A program made the position numbers and the translations under genes. DNA of 28,216 nucleotides, taken from positions 1-28,216 of IMG/VR virus record IMGVR_UViG_3300012017_000922, one strand, 5' to 3'. Each line of letters starts with the position of its first letter. Position 1 is the first letter of the stretch. Under the pieces are notes generated by a model. It saw nothing but the letters and a program-made list of their open reading frames with translations. It did not search any database and was not told the origin of the DNA. Origin of the DNA: a virus. This document shows, piece after piece, positions 1-7,515 of this stretch.

Positions 1-299
1 AGATAGGAAGGAGTTGAAGATGTTGATGATGGAGTAGGTGTTAATGATGGTGTTACACTTGGAGTTGCTGAAGGAGTAACACTTGGGGTTTCAGATGGAG
101 TTTCTGAAGGAGTAACACTTGGGGTTTCAGATGGTGTTACACTTGGAGTTTCTGAAGGAGTAACACTTGGGGTTTCAGATGGTGTTACACTTGGGGTTTC
201 AGATGGTGTTACACTTGGAGTTTCAGATGGTGTTATACTTGGAGTTAATGATGGGGTTGGAGTTGGTGATAATGTTGGTGTTGGGGTTGGAGTAACATA
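1..299 (-). repeat. Thr-Pro-Ser coding repeat tract (second rod of the giant adhesin)
   Basis: Near-identical 12-base units encode ETPS/VTPS repeats, with alternate cores tctgaaggagta and tcagatggtgtt. The tract joins the cysteine-rich insert (303-605) to the first delta-60 block across the circular junction, so the 55-base closing overlap lies at its edge. Confidence 0.85.
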
Positions 300-1928
300 T
301 GGTGCAAAATTTACAATAGTTGGACATGCACATGCCGACGTATCAACATTGTTCACACTAAAACCTGTTACACATTCACCAGGTTGTAATACAGGATTTA
401 AATTAAAACTATGATTATGGTCTCCTTGTGCGATTGTTTCAGTTCCACAATAAATCGTACCTAAATCACCATATGCACATCCTGATACAATATAATTGCA
501 AAATGCGTTTGCTGGACTTGTAAATGATGGGTCATTAAATAATGATAATTGAAAATTATGACAACCACCAAAATCAACTTCCAAATATTGTGTAATAATT
601 TGACAACTCGGAGTTATCGATGGAGTTAATGATGGTGTCGGTGTTAAAGATGGAGTTTCACTTGGTGTTACACTCATAGATGGTGTCAATGATGGGGTTA
701 CACTCGGAGTTTCAGATGGAGTAACACTTGGGGTTTCTGATGGGGTTAATGATGGTGTAGGTGTTAAAGATGGAGTTTCAGATGGTGTTACACTCGGAGT
801 TTCTGATGGGGTTGCAGTTGGGGTTTCAGATGGTGTTAATGATGGTGTCGGTGTTAAAGATGGAGTTACACTTGGAGTTGCAGTTTCTGATGGAGTCGGA
901 GTTGGACTTTCAAAAGGAGTAACACTTGGAGTTTCTGACGGGGTTGCAGTTGGAGTTTCTGAAGGAGTTAATGATGGTGTAGGTGTTAAAGATGGAGTTT
1001 CTGAAGGAGTAATACTTGGGGTTTCTGATGGGGTTAATGATGGTGTAGGTGTTAAAGATGGAGTTTCACTCGGTGTTACACTTGGAGTTTCTGAAGGAGT
1101 TAATGATGGTGTAGGTGTTAAAGATGGAGTTACACTTGGAGTTTCTGATGGGGTTAATGATGGTGTCGGTGTTAAAGACGGAGTTTCACTCGGTGTTATA
1201 CTCGGAGTTTCTGATGGGGTTAATGATGGTGTAGGTGTTAAAGATGGAGTTTCTGAAGGAGTAATACTTGGAGTTTCACTCGGTGTGACACTCATAGATG
1301 GAGTAATACTTGGGGTTTGACTTGGTGTAATACTTGGGGTTTCTGATGGAGTCGGAGTTGGGGTTTTAGATGGGGTTAATGATGGTGTAGGTGTTAAAGA
1401 TGGGGTTCCTGAAGGAGTAACACTCGGAGTTTCTGATGGGGTTGCAGTTGGAGTTGGGGTAAGAGTTGGAGTTGGTGTTGGAGATACATACTGGTCGCAT
1501 GCATTAATATCTTCAAAATATACTATATTAATATCCAATGCAACACCACCAATATGGTCATTGAATCTTTCAACAAATGTGTTTGATATAACAGGTACAA
1601 CAACATCAAAATAATCATAAAATGTTCCACCTTTATTTGAAATCTGACTCATGAAATCTCTTGCTGCAAGACTCATATCACTTACAACATCAACCTGATT
1701 TGATAAATCTGTATTAACAATATCACCAAAAATTATGGATAAATTTGCTTGTGTTGTATTTTCATCATAAGTAAATTGAAGTGGTGTTACAAACATTAAT
1801 GGATATAATGTGTTCTCATTTCTTTCACCAAAATAAACGATATCTCCATGACCAAAACTCTTCATTTTGATTGGAAGATTATCTTTAATTAATTCAATTA
1901 ATTTGTAATATGTTAAGTAATGTTGCAT
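1..1928 (-). CDS. Giant adhesin, N-terminal part (gene continues across the circular junction at 28161)
   Basis: The ATG is at 1928 and the frame runs open off the left edge. It continues in the same frame at 28161 and stops at 25797, giving about 1430 residues in all. Residues 1-145 closely match the start of the neighbouring 570-aa protein (shared motifs DIVNTD, SDM, RDF, FYDYFD, ERFNDH, NACDQY). Then come a long Thr-Pro-Ser rod (xTPS units, 604-1490), a globular insert of about 100 residues with eight cysteines (about 303-605), and a second rod (1-300). I checked the insert codon by codon and found no stop. The N-terminal domain probably anchors the protein to the virion; its size and position suggest a tail-terminator or neck protein, which is inference. 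The rods resemble stalks that carry the receptor-binding parts. The ATG lies 16 bases after the stop of the paralogue, so the two are probably co-transcribed. Confidence 0.85.
   Translation of the reverse strand, partial: MQHYLTYYKLIELIKDNLPIKMKSFGHGDIVYFGERNENTLYPLMFVTPLQFTYDENTTQANLSIIFGDIVNTDLSNQVDVVSDMSLAARDFMSQISNKGGTFYDYFDVVVPVISNTFVERFNDHIGGVALDINIVYFEDINACDQYVSPTPTPTLTPTPTATPSETPSVTPSGTPSLTPTPSLTPSKTPTPTPSETPSITPSQTPSITPSMSVTPSETPSITPSETPSLTPTPSLTPSETPSITPSETPSLTPTPSLTPSETPSVTPSLTPTPSLTPSETPSVTPSETPSLTPTPSLTPSETPSITPSETPSLTPTPSLTPSETPTATPSETPSVTPFESPTPTPSETATPSVTPSLTPTPSLTPSETPTATPSETPSVTPSETPSLTPTPSLTPSETPSVTPSETPSVTPSLTPSMSVTPSETPSLTPTPSLTPSITPSCQIITQYLEVDFGGCHNFQLSLFNDPSFTSPANAFCNYIVSGCAYGDLGTIYCGTETIAQGDHNHSFNLNPVLQPGECVTGFSVNNVDTSACACPTIVNFAPYVTPTPTPTLSPTPTPSLTPSITPSETPSVTPSETPSVTPSETPSVTPSETPSVTPSETPSVTPSETPSETPSVTPSATPSVTPSLTPTPSSTSSTPSY
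604..1490 (-). repeat. Thr-Pro-Ser coding repeat tract (long rod)
   Basis: A run of 12-base units encoding x-Thr-Pro-Ser, mixed with 6-base Thr-Pro units. A longer motif encoding [11 protein letters not shown] starts at 625, 745, 835, 967, 1033, 1099, 1153, 1219 and 1375. All spacings (54, 66, 90, 120, 132, 156) are multiples of 6, so changes in copy number keep the frame. This is typical of a slippage- and recombination-prone stalk. Short-read assembly may have collapsed or rearranged the tract. Confidence 0.9.
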
Positions 1929-1944
1929 ATTATATATATGAATC

Positions 1945-3657
1945 TTAATTTAATGACATTGAAGTTAATGAACCTACATTAAATCCTGTTCCAAGATTTG
2001 TATAGAATGCAGTATCTTCGGTTCCGTCATTATTTAATCTAACTAATCTATTTCTTGTTAATCCATTAAATGTTGAATATGCACCAGCTACCAATATTTT
2101 ACCATCAGGTTGTTCCATAAGAGAAGTTACAGTACCACCAAATGCTGACCCTAAATTTGTATAGAATGCAGTGTCTTCTGTTCCATCATTATTTAATCTA
2201 ATTAATCTATTTCTTGTTAATCCATTAAATGTTGTAAAATTACCAGCAATTAGTATTTTTCCATCAGATTGAATTAAGATATCGTTTGGACCAATAGTAA
2301 ATGCTGTTCCTAAGTTTGCATAGAATGCAGTATCTTCGGTTCCGTCATTATTTAATCTAGCGATTCTGTTTCTAGTATTTCCATTAAATGTTGTGAATCC
2401 ACCAACAATTACTATTTTACCATCGGATTGAGGAGCAACATAATTAATCTGACCACTAAATCCTGTTCCTAAATTTGTATAAAATGCAGTATCTTCTGTT
2501 CCATCAGAATTTAATCTAACAATTCTAAGTCTAGTATTTCCATTAAATGTTGAATATGAACCAACTACCAATATTTTTCCATCAGATTGAATAGCCGAAT
2601 GAAATAGTTGAGCACCAAATCCTGTTCCAACATTTGTATAAAATGCAGTATCTTCAGTTCCATCACTATTTAGTCTAACAATTCTGTTTCTAGTATTTCC
2701 ATTAAATGTTGTGAATCCGCCAATAACTACTATTTTTCCATCGGATTGAAGTGATGCCCAATTTAAAATAAGATTAAATGATGTACCTAAATTTGTATAG
2801 AATGCAGTATCTTCTGTTCCGTCATTGTTTAAACGAATTAAATATATTCTTGTTAATCCATTAAAAACACCAAAAGTACCGGCTAATATTATTTTTCCAT
2901 CAGGTTGAGTTATTGTTGTATTAACACCACCAGTGGTAAATGCTGTACCTAAATTTGTATAAAATGCAGTATCTTCTGTTCCATCACTATTTAATCTAAC
3001 AATTCTATTTCTAGTATTTCCATTAAATGTTGTATAACTATTACCAACTATTGTCATTCCTGTAAAAGTCACTGGTATAGATGATGGTGTTGGTGTTGGA
3101 GTTGGTGTTAAAGATGGAGTTACACTCGGAGTTTCTGATGGAGTTACACTCGGAGTTATTGATGGAGTTAATGAAGGTGTGGGTGTTACACTTGGAGATG
3201 GACTTGGAGATGGGATTGGTTCGTATTGGTCACACGCATTCATGTCCTCAAAGATTGTTACAGGAATATTTAATTCGACACCTCCCAAATGGTCATTAAA
3301 TCGTTCCAGAAACGTCGTTGATGTGTTTGGTAGGTCTGTATCAAAATAATCATAAAATACACCCAGCTTAATCTGTGATAGAAAATCCCTACATGCAAGA
3401 TTCATATCACTTATGACATTAACCTCATTACTCATGTCAGTGTTTACAATATCACAAAATAAAATGTTTAGTGTAAACTGAGTTGTATTTTCATTATATG
3501 TTATTTGATTTGGAACAACGTGCATCAAAGGATAAAGTGTTGGATTATTTTCTTTACCCAAATAACTTAAATCACCAGTATTAAAACTTTTAATTTTAAT
3601 TGGAAGATTTTGCGATATTAACTCAATTAGTTTTTTATAAGTTAAATAATGTTCCAT
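1945..3657 (-). CDS. Adhesin paralogue: neck/tail-terminator-like domain, Thr-Pro-Ser rod, one seven-repeat propeller block
   Basis: The protein has 570 residues. Residues 1-145 are the paralogue of the N-terminus of the next gene (start at 1928). Residues about 146-195 form a Thr-Pro-Ser rod (3074-3222). The rest holds seven repeats of about 52 residues with the core [19 protein letters not shown], resembling delta-60 repeats and probably one seven-bladed beta-propeller. The leading domain, with its LYPLM and RDF-type motifs, has the size of a siphovirus tail-terminator protein. That is inference, and it could be another neck or tail anchor. The gene sits between the chaperone-like gene and its longer tandem copy, 16 bases before the latter. 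Short and long forms may be mixed on one virion, or one may be a reduced version of the other. Confidence 0.85.
   Translation of the reverse strand: MEHYLTYKKLIELISQNLPIKIKSFNTGDLSYLGKENNPTLYPLMHVVPNQITYNENTTQFTLNILFCDIVNTDMSNEVNVISDMNLACRDFLSQIKLGVFYDYFDTDLPNTSTTFLERFNDHLGGVELNIPVTIFEDMNACDQYEPIPSPSPSPSVTPTPSLTPSITPSVTPSETPSVTPSLTPTPTPTPSSIPVTFTGMTIVGNSYTTFNGNTRNRIVRLNSDGTEDTAFYTNLGTAFTTGGVNTTITQPDGKIILAGTFGVFNGLTRIYLIRLNNDGTEDTAFYTNLGTSFNLILNWASLQSDGKIVVIGGFTTFNGNTRNRIVRLNSDGTEDTAFYTNVGTGFGAQLFHSAIQSDGKILVVGSYSTFNGNTRLRIVRLNSDGTEDTAFYTNLGTGFSGQINYVAPQSDGKIVIVGGFTTFNGNTRNRIARLNNDGTEDTAFYANLGTAFTIGPNDILIQSDGKILIAGNFTTFNGLTRNRLIRLNNDGTEDTAFYTNLGSAFGGTVTSLMEQPDGKILVAGAYSTFNGLTRNRLVRLNNDGTEDTAFYTNLGTGFNVGSLTSMSLN
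1951..3070 (-). repeat. Seven delta-60-like repeats (block A)
   Basis: Seven tandem units of about 156 bases, each with an FNG motif, an RLN[SN]DGTEDTAFY core and a Q.DGK end. The last unit lacks the DGK end and closes the protein. The DNA is also similar between units and with blocks B and C, which gives ample homology for recombination. Confidence 0.85.
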
Positions 3658-3674
3658 TCTTTAATAAATACTTT

Positions 3675-3986
3675 TTAACGAACGTTATTTTTACCCTGCA
3701 TTTTTTTCATTTCATTCTTCATTTCAATTGCCTCGTCCTTTTTATAAGATAAAAAATTCAAACATAGAATTACATTCATATTATTGATTTGTTCCATTTT
3801 TGTTATGTCATCATTACAGAGAATCATCAAGCATTTCCAATAAAACCTCGCAGTTTGGTTTTTATCTTTTGGAACATCTTCTTGAACTTGTTCTTTATCC
3901 TCGTCTTGACCATCTGTATTTGACTCTTCTGTTTCAAAGAATCCGCTAAAACTTTTGTGAATATTGTTACGCTTTGCAAAAAAAAA
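3675..3986 (-). CDS. -1 frame extension of the chaperone-like gene (fusion product about 268 aa)
   Basis: After a -1 slip in the T9 run, the frame stays open for 100 codons to TAA at 3675. It holds an acidic linker (ESNTDGQDEDKEQVQEDV), then a compact helical segment with FYWKCLMILC and LNFLSYKKDEAIEMKNEM. The same frame has an ATG at 3827, overlapping the zero-frame stop as TGATG. A separate 50-residue protein (MILCNDDITK...) is therefore an alternative or additional product by coupled re-initiation. A third option is a one-base error in the homopolymer, which would make one 268-residue gene. The linker composition and low third-position G/C support real coding in this frame. Confidence 0.6.
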   Translation of the reverse strand, partial: FFFAKRNNIHKSFSGFFETEESNTDGQDEDKEQVQEDVPKDKNQTARFYWKCLMILCNDDITKMEQINNMNVILCLNFLSYKKDEAIEMKNEMKKMQGKNNVR

Positions 3987-4480
3987 CCTGATACACTTAA
4001 ATAAAATTCTAATGGTAAATCCAAGAATTCTTCTGCTCGTTGTTCAATATCATTTGAATTATAATTTTCAATTTGATATTTGTTATTTTTTAATTTCTTA
4101 ACAACAGGTCGATATAATATGGCCATAATCTTATGAATGTTATCCAATACATTTTCACCATTTGAATATACCTCAAGGTCAACCCATTCTGCCATGGTTA
4201 ATTTATAAAAGTCTTGGACCAATCCATATTCCTTATCATTGTGTTTAAATTGAAAAATAATTTTACTTGGTTTTTCAACATGTAACATGGGTACTAGTTT
4301 CTTTTCAAGGAAATTAAAATTATCGGGTTCCAATTCTTTTAATTCATTTTCAGGAATACCAGTCAAAACAGAAATAATTTGAAATGTGTTTGGGTTACCA
4401 ATCTTGGTTAAAGTTTGGTAATGTCTAATTGTTAATGTTTCAGGTAATTCTATTTTTTGGTCGTTATTGTATATTATCAT
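3827..4480 (-). CDS. Tail-assembly-chaperone-like protein, zero-frame product
   Basis: The zero-frame product has 217 residues. The ATG overlaps the stop of the large terminase gene by a few bases (TCAT at 4477-4480). Visible motifs include VLTGIPENEL, LTMAEWVDLEVY and KIMAILYRPV, on a mostly helical alpha/beta core. No known fold is certain. Near the end, a run of nine T (minus strand; 3978-3986) lies where the frame reads GGT TTT TTT TTG. A -1 slip there opens a further 100 codons. The zero-frame tail after the run is Lys-rich and uses more G/C in third positions than the -1 frame, so it may be the less natural reading. This core-plus-frameshift layout is the hallmark of siphovirus tail chaperones, which coat the tape measure during assembly. 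An unusual point is that the gene lies far from the tape measure gene. Confidence 0.65.
   Translation of the reverse strand: MIIYNNDQKIELPETLTIRHYQTLTKIGNPNTFQIISVLTGIPENELKELEPDNFNFLEKKLVPMLHVEKPSKIIFQFKHNDKEYGLVQDFYKLTMAEWVDLEVYSNGENVLDNIHKIMAILYRPVVKKLKNNKYQIENYNSNDIEQRAEEFLDLPLEFYLSVSGFFLQSVTIFTKVLADSLKQKSQIQMVKTRIKNKFKKMFQKIKTKLRGFIGNA
3978..3986 (-). promoter_or_regulatory. Candidate -1 frameshift slippery run (T9)
   Basis: On the minus strand the zero frame reads GGT TTT TTT TTG. The T TTT TTG heptamer allows both tRNAs to re-pair after a one-base backward slip. I did not identify a clear downstream pseudoknot by eye. Confidence 0.5.
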
Positions 4481-5631
4481 ATGATTAATAGTTTTGATTT
4501 ATTGTCCAGGAATTGAACCACCACATATTTTGTGGCATCAATTAAGTGGTCTTTTCCTGTTGTTGTATTTGTTATGTTACCAATACGGTCCTTCTTAAAT
4601 TTATAGTTTGAGAATTCATTTATCAAATCAACTGAATCTTCATGTACATAAATTGAGAATTGTTTTAATTTTTGGATTGCATATAAGATACTGGTCTTGC
4701 TAACCGGTCTAACATTTAATCCATGTTTTTTTAATTCACTGATTGATTTTGGTTCTGCTGAATCACAGACAATGTTTGCGTTTCTGTCAATACCAATCTC
4801 TTTTATTTTAAATGCAAGGTCTTCGTTTGTTAATCCCAAATCATATATAATTTGTTTTATATATATATTTTTTCCATCCACATTTACTTCGACCATTGCA
4901 CATTCATCATTGGAAAAACCAAAGTCAATACCATAATATTTCGATTTAATTGTTGGAGGTAATGATGTATATGTTTTTGGTTGGGTGAATATCTTTTCTT
5001 TTGGTTCGACTATGAGACCTAAATTATATATTTGATATAAGTCCTCATCAACATTTTTTAAATCTTTGATTGCTTGAATTGTTGCATCATCCAAAAATGG
5101 ATTTTGATTAAATGTTGAATGTATCATTATTCCATTCTCTTTATTTTCATAATCCAAACCCCACCAATCCATTGGAATTTCGGGGTTATAACAACAGATA
5201 ATATATTTGGATGTTCTTATATCGAGTTGAACAAATTCGTTCTTATTACACGTGTTTATTTCATCCACAAGAACAATGTCACTCTTTAACCCACGGAGTT
5301 TACCAGTAGAATCATCAAGACCAATAAATCTTACAATTGAACCATTATCAAATTTATATATAAGTTCTGACTTATTGAAATTTTCATCTTTGAATATATC
5401 TAATGATTCCAAGATTGATTTGAAATCTTGAATGATTGTTGCTTTAAGACTGACTTGGGTTGCTCTGGCAATGGTTAATGTTATTTTATTTAATAAACAT
5501 TCAACCACCACATTTTGTGTTGCAGCATAAGTTTTACCACTACGAGTTGAACCACGCAAAAAGATATATCTTTTGTTATCAGTCTTTGCGTTTTCTATTT
5601 TTTCATATAGTTCACTTACCTGAAGCTTCAC
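4477..5631 (-). CDS. terL: Terminase large subunit
   Basis: This is the ATP-driven motor that packages DNA through the portal and cuts it. The protein has 384 residues, slightly short for the family. Walker A is GSTRSGKT at residues 27-34. Walker B is IVLVDEIN, with the acidic pair at about 123-124. The C-terminal RNase-H-like nuclease has GIDFGFS (Asp236), VCDSAEP (Asp about 290) and KDHLIDATK (Asp361/365). The start is a GTG at 5631, inside the end of the 56-aa small gene, preceded by an A/G-rich stretch. The small terminase lies upstream, which fits a packaging cassette. Its stop overlaps the start of the chaperone-like gene. The call is secure. Confidence 0.96.
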   Translation of the reverse strand: MKLQVSELYEKIENAKTDNKRYIFLRGSTRSGKTYAATQNVVVECLLNKITLTIARATQVSLKATIIQDFKSILESLDIFKDENFNKSELIYKFDNGSIVRFIGLDDSTGKLRGLKSDIVLVDEINTCNKNEFVQLDIRTSKYIICCYNPEIPMDWWGLDYENKENGIMIHSTFNQNPFLDDATIQAIKDLKNVDEDLYQIYNLGLIVEPKEKIFTQPKTYTSLPPTIKSKYYGIDFGFSNDECAMVEVNVDGKNIYIKQIIYDLGLTNEDLAFKIKEIGIDRNANIVCDSAEPKSISELKKHGLNVRPVSKTSILYAIQKLKQFSIYVHEDSVDLINEFSNYKFKKDRIGNITNTTTGKDHLIDATKYVVVQFLDNKSKLLII

Positions 5632-5782
5632 TCTTTTTTTCTTTTAAAAGAATAGCTATCGCTCCATCAACCGTTGTTTCATTTTTAAGTGCCAGATAAC
5701 GAATCTGATGATGTACCTCGGGACTTACCCATAATGCACGATAGTTGTAATTGTATTCTTTGCCGTCGCGTTTAAATTTCAT
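5612..5782 (-). CDS. Small ribbon-helix-helix-like protein between the terminase genes
   Basis: An unlisted reading frame of 56 residues starts with an ATG at 5782. That ATG overlaps the TGA of the small terminase as ATGA, and the gene ends 20 bases inside the large terminase gene. The sequence has a short strand, WVSPEVHHQI, followed by two helices, RYLALKNETTVDGAIAILL. This matches the pattern of ribbon-helix-helix DNA-binding proteins (strand, helix, Thr-Val turn, helix). Tight coupling on both sides argues that it is real. Roles in packaging initiation or in repressing the late genes are both plausible; neither is shown. Confidence 0.7.
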   Translation of the reverse strand: MKFKRDGKEYNYNYRALWVSPEVHHQIRYLALKNETTVDGAIAILLKEKKSEASGK

Positions 5783-6168
5783 AATATATCTTTTGGTTTG
5801 ATTATTTCTATTTGTAATTTATTTTCTTGAATTTTTTCACCCTGACTGGTAACATCTACTTGTTGTTTATCGGACCAATTTTTTCCGAACTTATTCCTCA
5901 TAATTAGCGACCATAATCTTGCGTTATAGTTACGTCCACCATTTTCAATCATGTGATTGTGTGCATTGTTAAACCACCATTGTTCACAAAGTTTCTGATA
6001 ACTACTTACGGTCTCATGGTACTCTTTATTTCGGTCCAATAATTTGTCGTGTGCTTCCCAAGATATATTAAGTTTAATTAAAAAATCAGTAATATGTTTT
6101 CCTTCTTTACCCGATTCTAAAATTAATTCTTTCCAATTTTCAGGAAATGTGGTTTCTACTTTTTTCAT
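5779..6168 (-). CDS. terS: Terminase small subunit
   Basis: This is the DNA-recognition subunit of the packaging motor. I chose the ATG at 6168 (MKKVETTFPENWK, 129 aa), four bases after the stop of the HNH gene. The longer frame, from about 6225, overlaps that gene and adds an unlikely hydrophobic leader. The core YQKLCEQWWFNNAHNHM, then WSLIMRNKFGKNWSDKQ and a DVTSQGE tail, resembles small terminases of Bacteroidetes phages. These end in the same NKFGW-DKQ-TSQGE pattern. The position directly upstream of the large terminase supports it. Confidence 0.85.
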   Translation of the reverse strand: MKKVETTFPENWKELILESGKEGKHITDFLIKLNISWEAHDKLLDRNKEYHETVSSYQKLCEQWWFNNAHNHMIENGGRNYNARLWSLIMRNKFGKNWSDKQQVDVTSQGEKIQENKLQIEIIKPKDIL

Positions 6169-6172
6169 GATA

Positions 6173-6670
6173 TTATATATGTTTCCACTTTTTATTATTA
6201 AGTATTCTGCTAACTTGACTAACACTTAGTAGAAATATATTTGCTAAATCTTTTTGTTTGTAACCACCAGTTTTATACATTGAACGTAAATTTTGAACTT
6301 CAAATTCAGTAAGTTTTGACATCCCATTTTTTTCGCCCTTTAAAGGGTCTTTTAGATTATTTGCAAATGCATGTTTCATATTTTCACTACAAGTTACCCA
6401 TTCCAAATTTTCAATGTTATTATCCGTTTTAATTCCATTGATATGATTACATTGAAGAGTTTTATCATCGGTGGGTTTAAAGGTTTCTAGTATCATCCTA
6501 TGTACTTTTTTCGTGATTTTTTTACCATCGATATGGATTGATGTACAAACATATCCTTTGTTGTTTATTGTGGTGGCCATTTTTTTTAATTCCCCTGATT
6601 TATTGGAATATACATCTCCTTCTTCTGTTACATAATAGTCGGTTTTTTCATACTGTTTTAAATTGGTCAT
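6173..6670 (-). CDS. HNH endonuclease with NUMOD4-like start and helix-turn-helix tail
   Basis: The protein has 165 residues. An N-terminal YYVTEEGDVYSNKSGE segment resembles NUMOD4. Next comes the HNH core, VHRMILETFKP, then CNHINGIKTDNNIENLEWV, with the catalytic His-Asn-His pattern intact. The C-terminal helix-turn-helix is KLTEFEVQNLRSMY ... YKQKDLANIFLLSVSQVSRIL. This is the architecture of free-standing homing endonucleases in phages. It sits just upstream of the small terminase, a site where HNH genes often occur and sometimes help packaging. Its tail is homologous to those of the genes at 7566 and 8911. I read it as a mobile gene. Confidence 0.9.
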   Translation of the reverse strand: MTNLKQYEKTDYYVTEEGDVYSNKSGELKKMATTINNKGYVCTSIHIDGKKITKKVHRMILETFKPTDDKTLQCNHINGIKTDNNIENLEWVTCSENMKHAFANNLKDPLKGEKNGMSKLTEFEVQNLRSMYKTGGYKQKDLANIFLLSVSQVSRILNNKKWKHI

Positions 6671-6676
6671 ATTGTT

Positions 6677-6874
6677 TTAAAGTGTTAATTTTTTCAAAAC
6701 CTCCAACGCATTTTCATAAGTTGTTGGTTTTGAATTTGGATACATGCGATGATAAAAATCAAATATTTTATTCGCGTCGAATTCAGGTGTATCAACCAAA
6801 TAATCTCTTATTTCTTTTTTTAAGTAGATATCCTTCTCGTTGTTAATAACATATTTTTTGCAATTACATCCCAT
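6677..6874 (-). CDS. Small protein of unknown function, CxC start
   Basis: The protein has 65 residues and begins MGCNCKKYVINN, followed by charged helices (IYLKKEIRDYL, ANKIFDFYHRMYPNS, ENALEVLKKL). I do not recognise it. The CNCKK start could bind metal, but two cysteines alone are weak evidence. The ATG lies about 31 bases after a candidate promoter (6906-6930). The gene ends six bases before the HNH gene, so it heads the packaging operon. Confidence 0.7.
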   Translation of the reverse strand: MGCNCKKYVINNEKDIYLKKEIRDYLVDTPEFDANKIFDFYHRMYPNSKPTTYENALEVLKKLTL

Positions 6875-6905
6875 ATATCTGTTTTTATAGATTTAATCTA
6901 TATTA

Positions 6906-6930
6906 TAAATATATAAATAATTAGCAAAAG
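6906..6930 (-). promoter_or_regulatory. Promoter candidate, CTTTTG-N11-TATATTTA
   Basis: On the minus strand CTTTTG (6930-6925) is followed after 11 bases by TATATTTA (6913-6906). It lies 31 bases before the ATG of the 65-aa gene. The same 14 fixed positions with the same spacing occur at 7304-7328 (minus) and 7523-7547 (plus). Confidence 0.5.
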
Positions 6931-6931
6931 T

Positions 6932-7297
6932 CTAAACCTTATCAATTTTTTTATATATCCATTTTTCCATAAATTGTATATGCACACTTTTTTCTCCATC
7001 AGTATCGTAACCCATCATTCTTAAAAATTCTTGGGTATTCTCAAAATCTTCATCAGTTAATTTTGAATAATGCAAATGTTTGTTGTCTTCTTGTGCTTGA
7101 CGTTCTTCTTTGGTTAATCTATTGTTTTTGAGATAATGTGAACGGCATACTTCATTTTTACCATACACCCCATTTTTTTTGCGATAGAAACTTGTCTCTG
7201 GTTTCCACGTTCCACACATTTTACAGAAATACATCATAATCCCTTCTTCATTTAGATATCTCAACCCAATATTTTTTTTTAATCTTTCATCACCCAT
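6932..7297 (-). CDS. Zinc-finger protein (treble-clef or endonuclease VII-like finger)
   Basis: The protein has at most 121 residues. FCKMCGTWKPETSFYRKK ... VCRSHYLKNN places Cys-x2-Cys and Cys-x2-His as a zinc site. This resembles the zinc-binding half of endonuclease VII-like and other HNH-related proteins, but I see no complete nuclease motif. The rest is acidic and helical (KLTDEDFENTQEFLRMMGYD). The start is uncertain: the ATG at 7297 lies only six bases from a promoter candidate, giving almost no leader. An ATG near 7237 (MMYFCKMCG) would start directly before the finger, as such proteins often do. It is the first gene of the leftward set and so may be an early regulator. Confidence 0.7.
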   Translation of the reverse strand: MGDERLKKNIGLRYLNEEGIMMYFCKMCGTWKPETSFYRKKNGVYGKNEVCRSHYLKNNRLTKEERQAQEDNKHLHYSKLTDEDFENTQEFLRMMGYDTDGEKSVHIQFMEKWIYKKIDKV

Positions 7298-7303
7298 TAT
7301 TTT

Positions 7304-7328
7304 TAAATATAAATAATTTTATCAAAAG
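7304..7328 (-). promoter_or_regulatory. Promoter candidate for the leftward transcript
   Basis: On the minus strand CTTTTG (7328-7323), then 11 bases, then TATATTTA (7311-7304). This is identical in fixed bases and spacing to the copies at 6906-6930 and 7523-7547. It lies just before the zinc-finger gene. Confidence 0.5.
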
Positions 7329-7390
7329 TTGAGATATTTATATATTATAAGGAGTCTTTGTCGACTTCCATTTTTTATTTTATTTTTATT

Positions 7391-7422
7391 AACCCGGGAT
7401 TTTGAAATCTCGGGTTTTTTTT
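7391..7422 (+). terminator. T-run hairpin, plus strand
   Basis: The arms AACCCGGGATTT and AAATCTCGGGTT pair with one G-U, followed by eight T (7415-7422). No plus-strand gene lies upstream. A weak GGAGTC/GACTTCC hairpin (about 7352-7370) stands before it, so the two could bound a short RNA. Confidence 0.7.
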
Positions 7423-7431
7423 GTATATTTG
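7401..7431 (+). promoter_or_regulatory. Bacteroidetes-type promoter candidate between two terminators
   Basis: TTTG (7401-7404), 19 bases, then TATATTTG (7424-7431) matches the TTTG / TAnnTTTG pattern of Bacteroidetes primary promoters. Transcription from here would meet the hairpin at 7471 within about 40 bases. Confidence 0.4.
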
Positions 7432-7470
7432 ATTTGGATTTATAATATAGGTCCAGTTTTTGTTTTTGTA

Positions 7471-7509
7471 AGTCCAGCGATTTTGGTGTAGTCGCTGGAC
7501 TTTTTTTTT
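7471..7509 (+). terminator. Strong intrinsic terminator, plus strand
   Basis: A perfect 10-bp stem, AGTCCAGCGA / TCGCTGGACT, with an 11-base loop and nine T (7501-7509). An upstream GGTCCAG (7450-7456) repeats the left arm and could compete for the right arm, so an attenuator is possible. Confidence 0.75.
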
Positions 7510-7515
7510 GATTTA

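Noticed and set aside
1-1490. CRISPR-like tandem repeats
   Set aside because: Units of 6 and 12 bases without spacers, in frame in a minus-strand gene and coding Thr-Pro-Ser; this is a protein repeat.
3081-3299. Plus-strand frame of 72 codons and similar frames opposite the rods
   Set aside because: Low-complexity shadow of the Thr-Pro-Ser tract, rich in Leu, Glu and Val repeats; no start context or neighbours.
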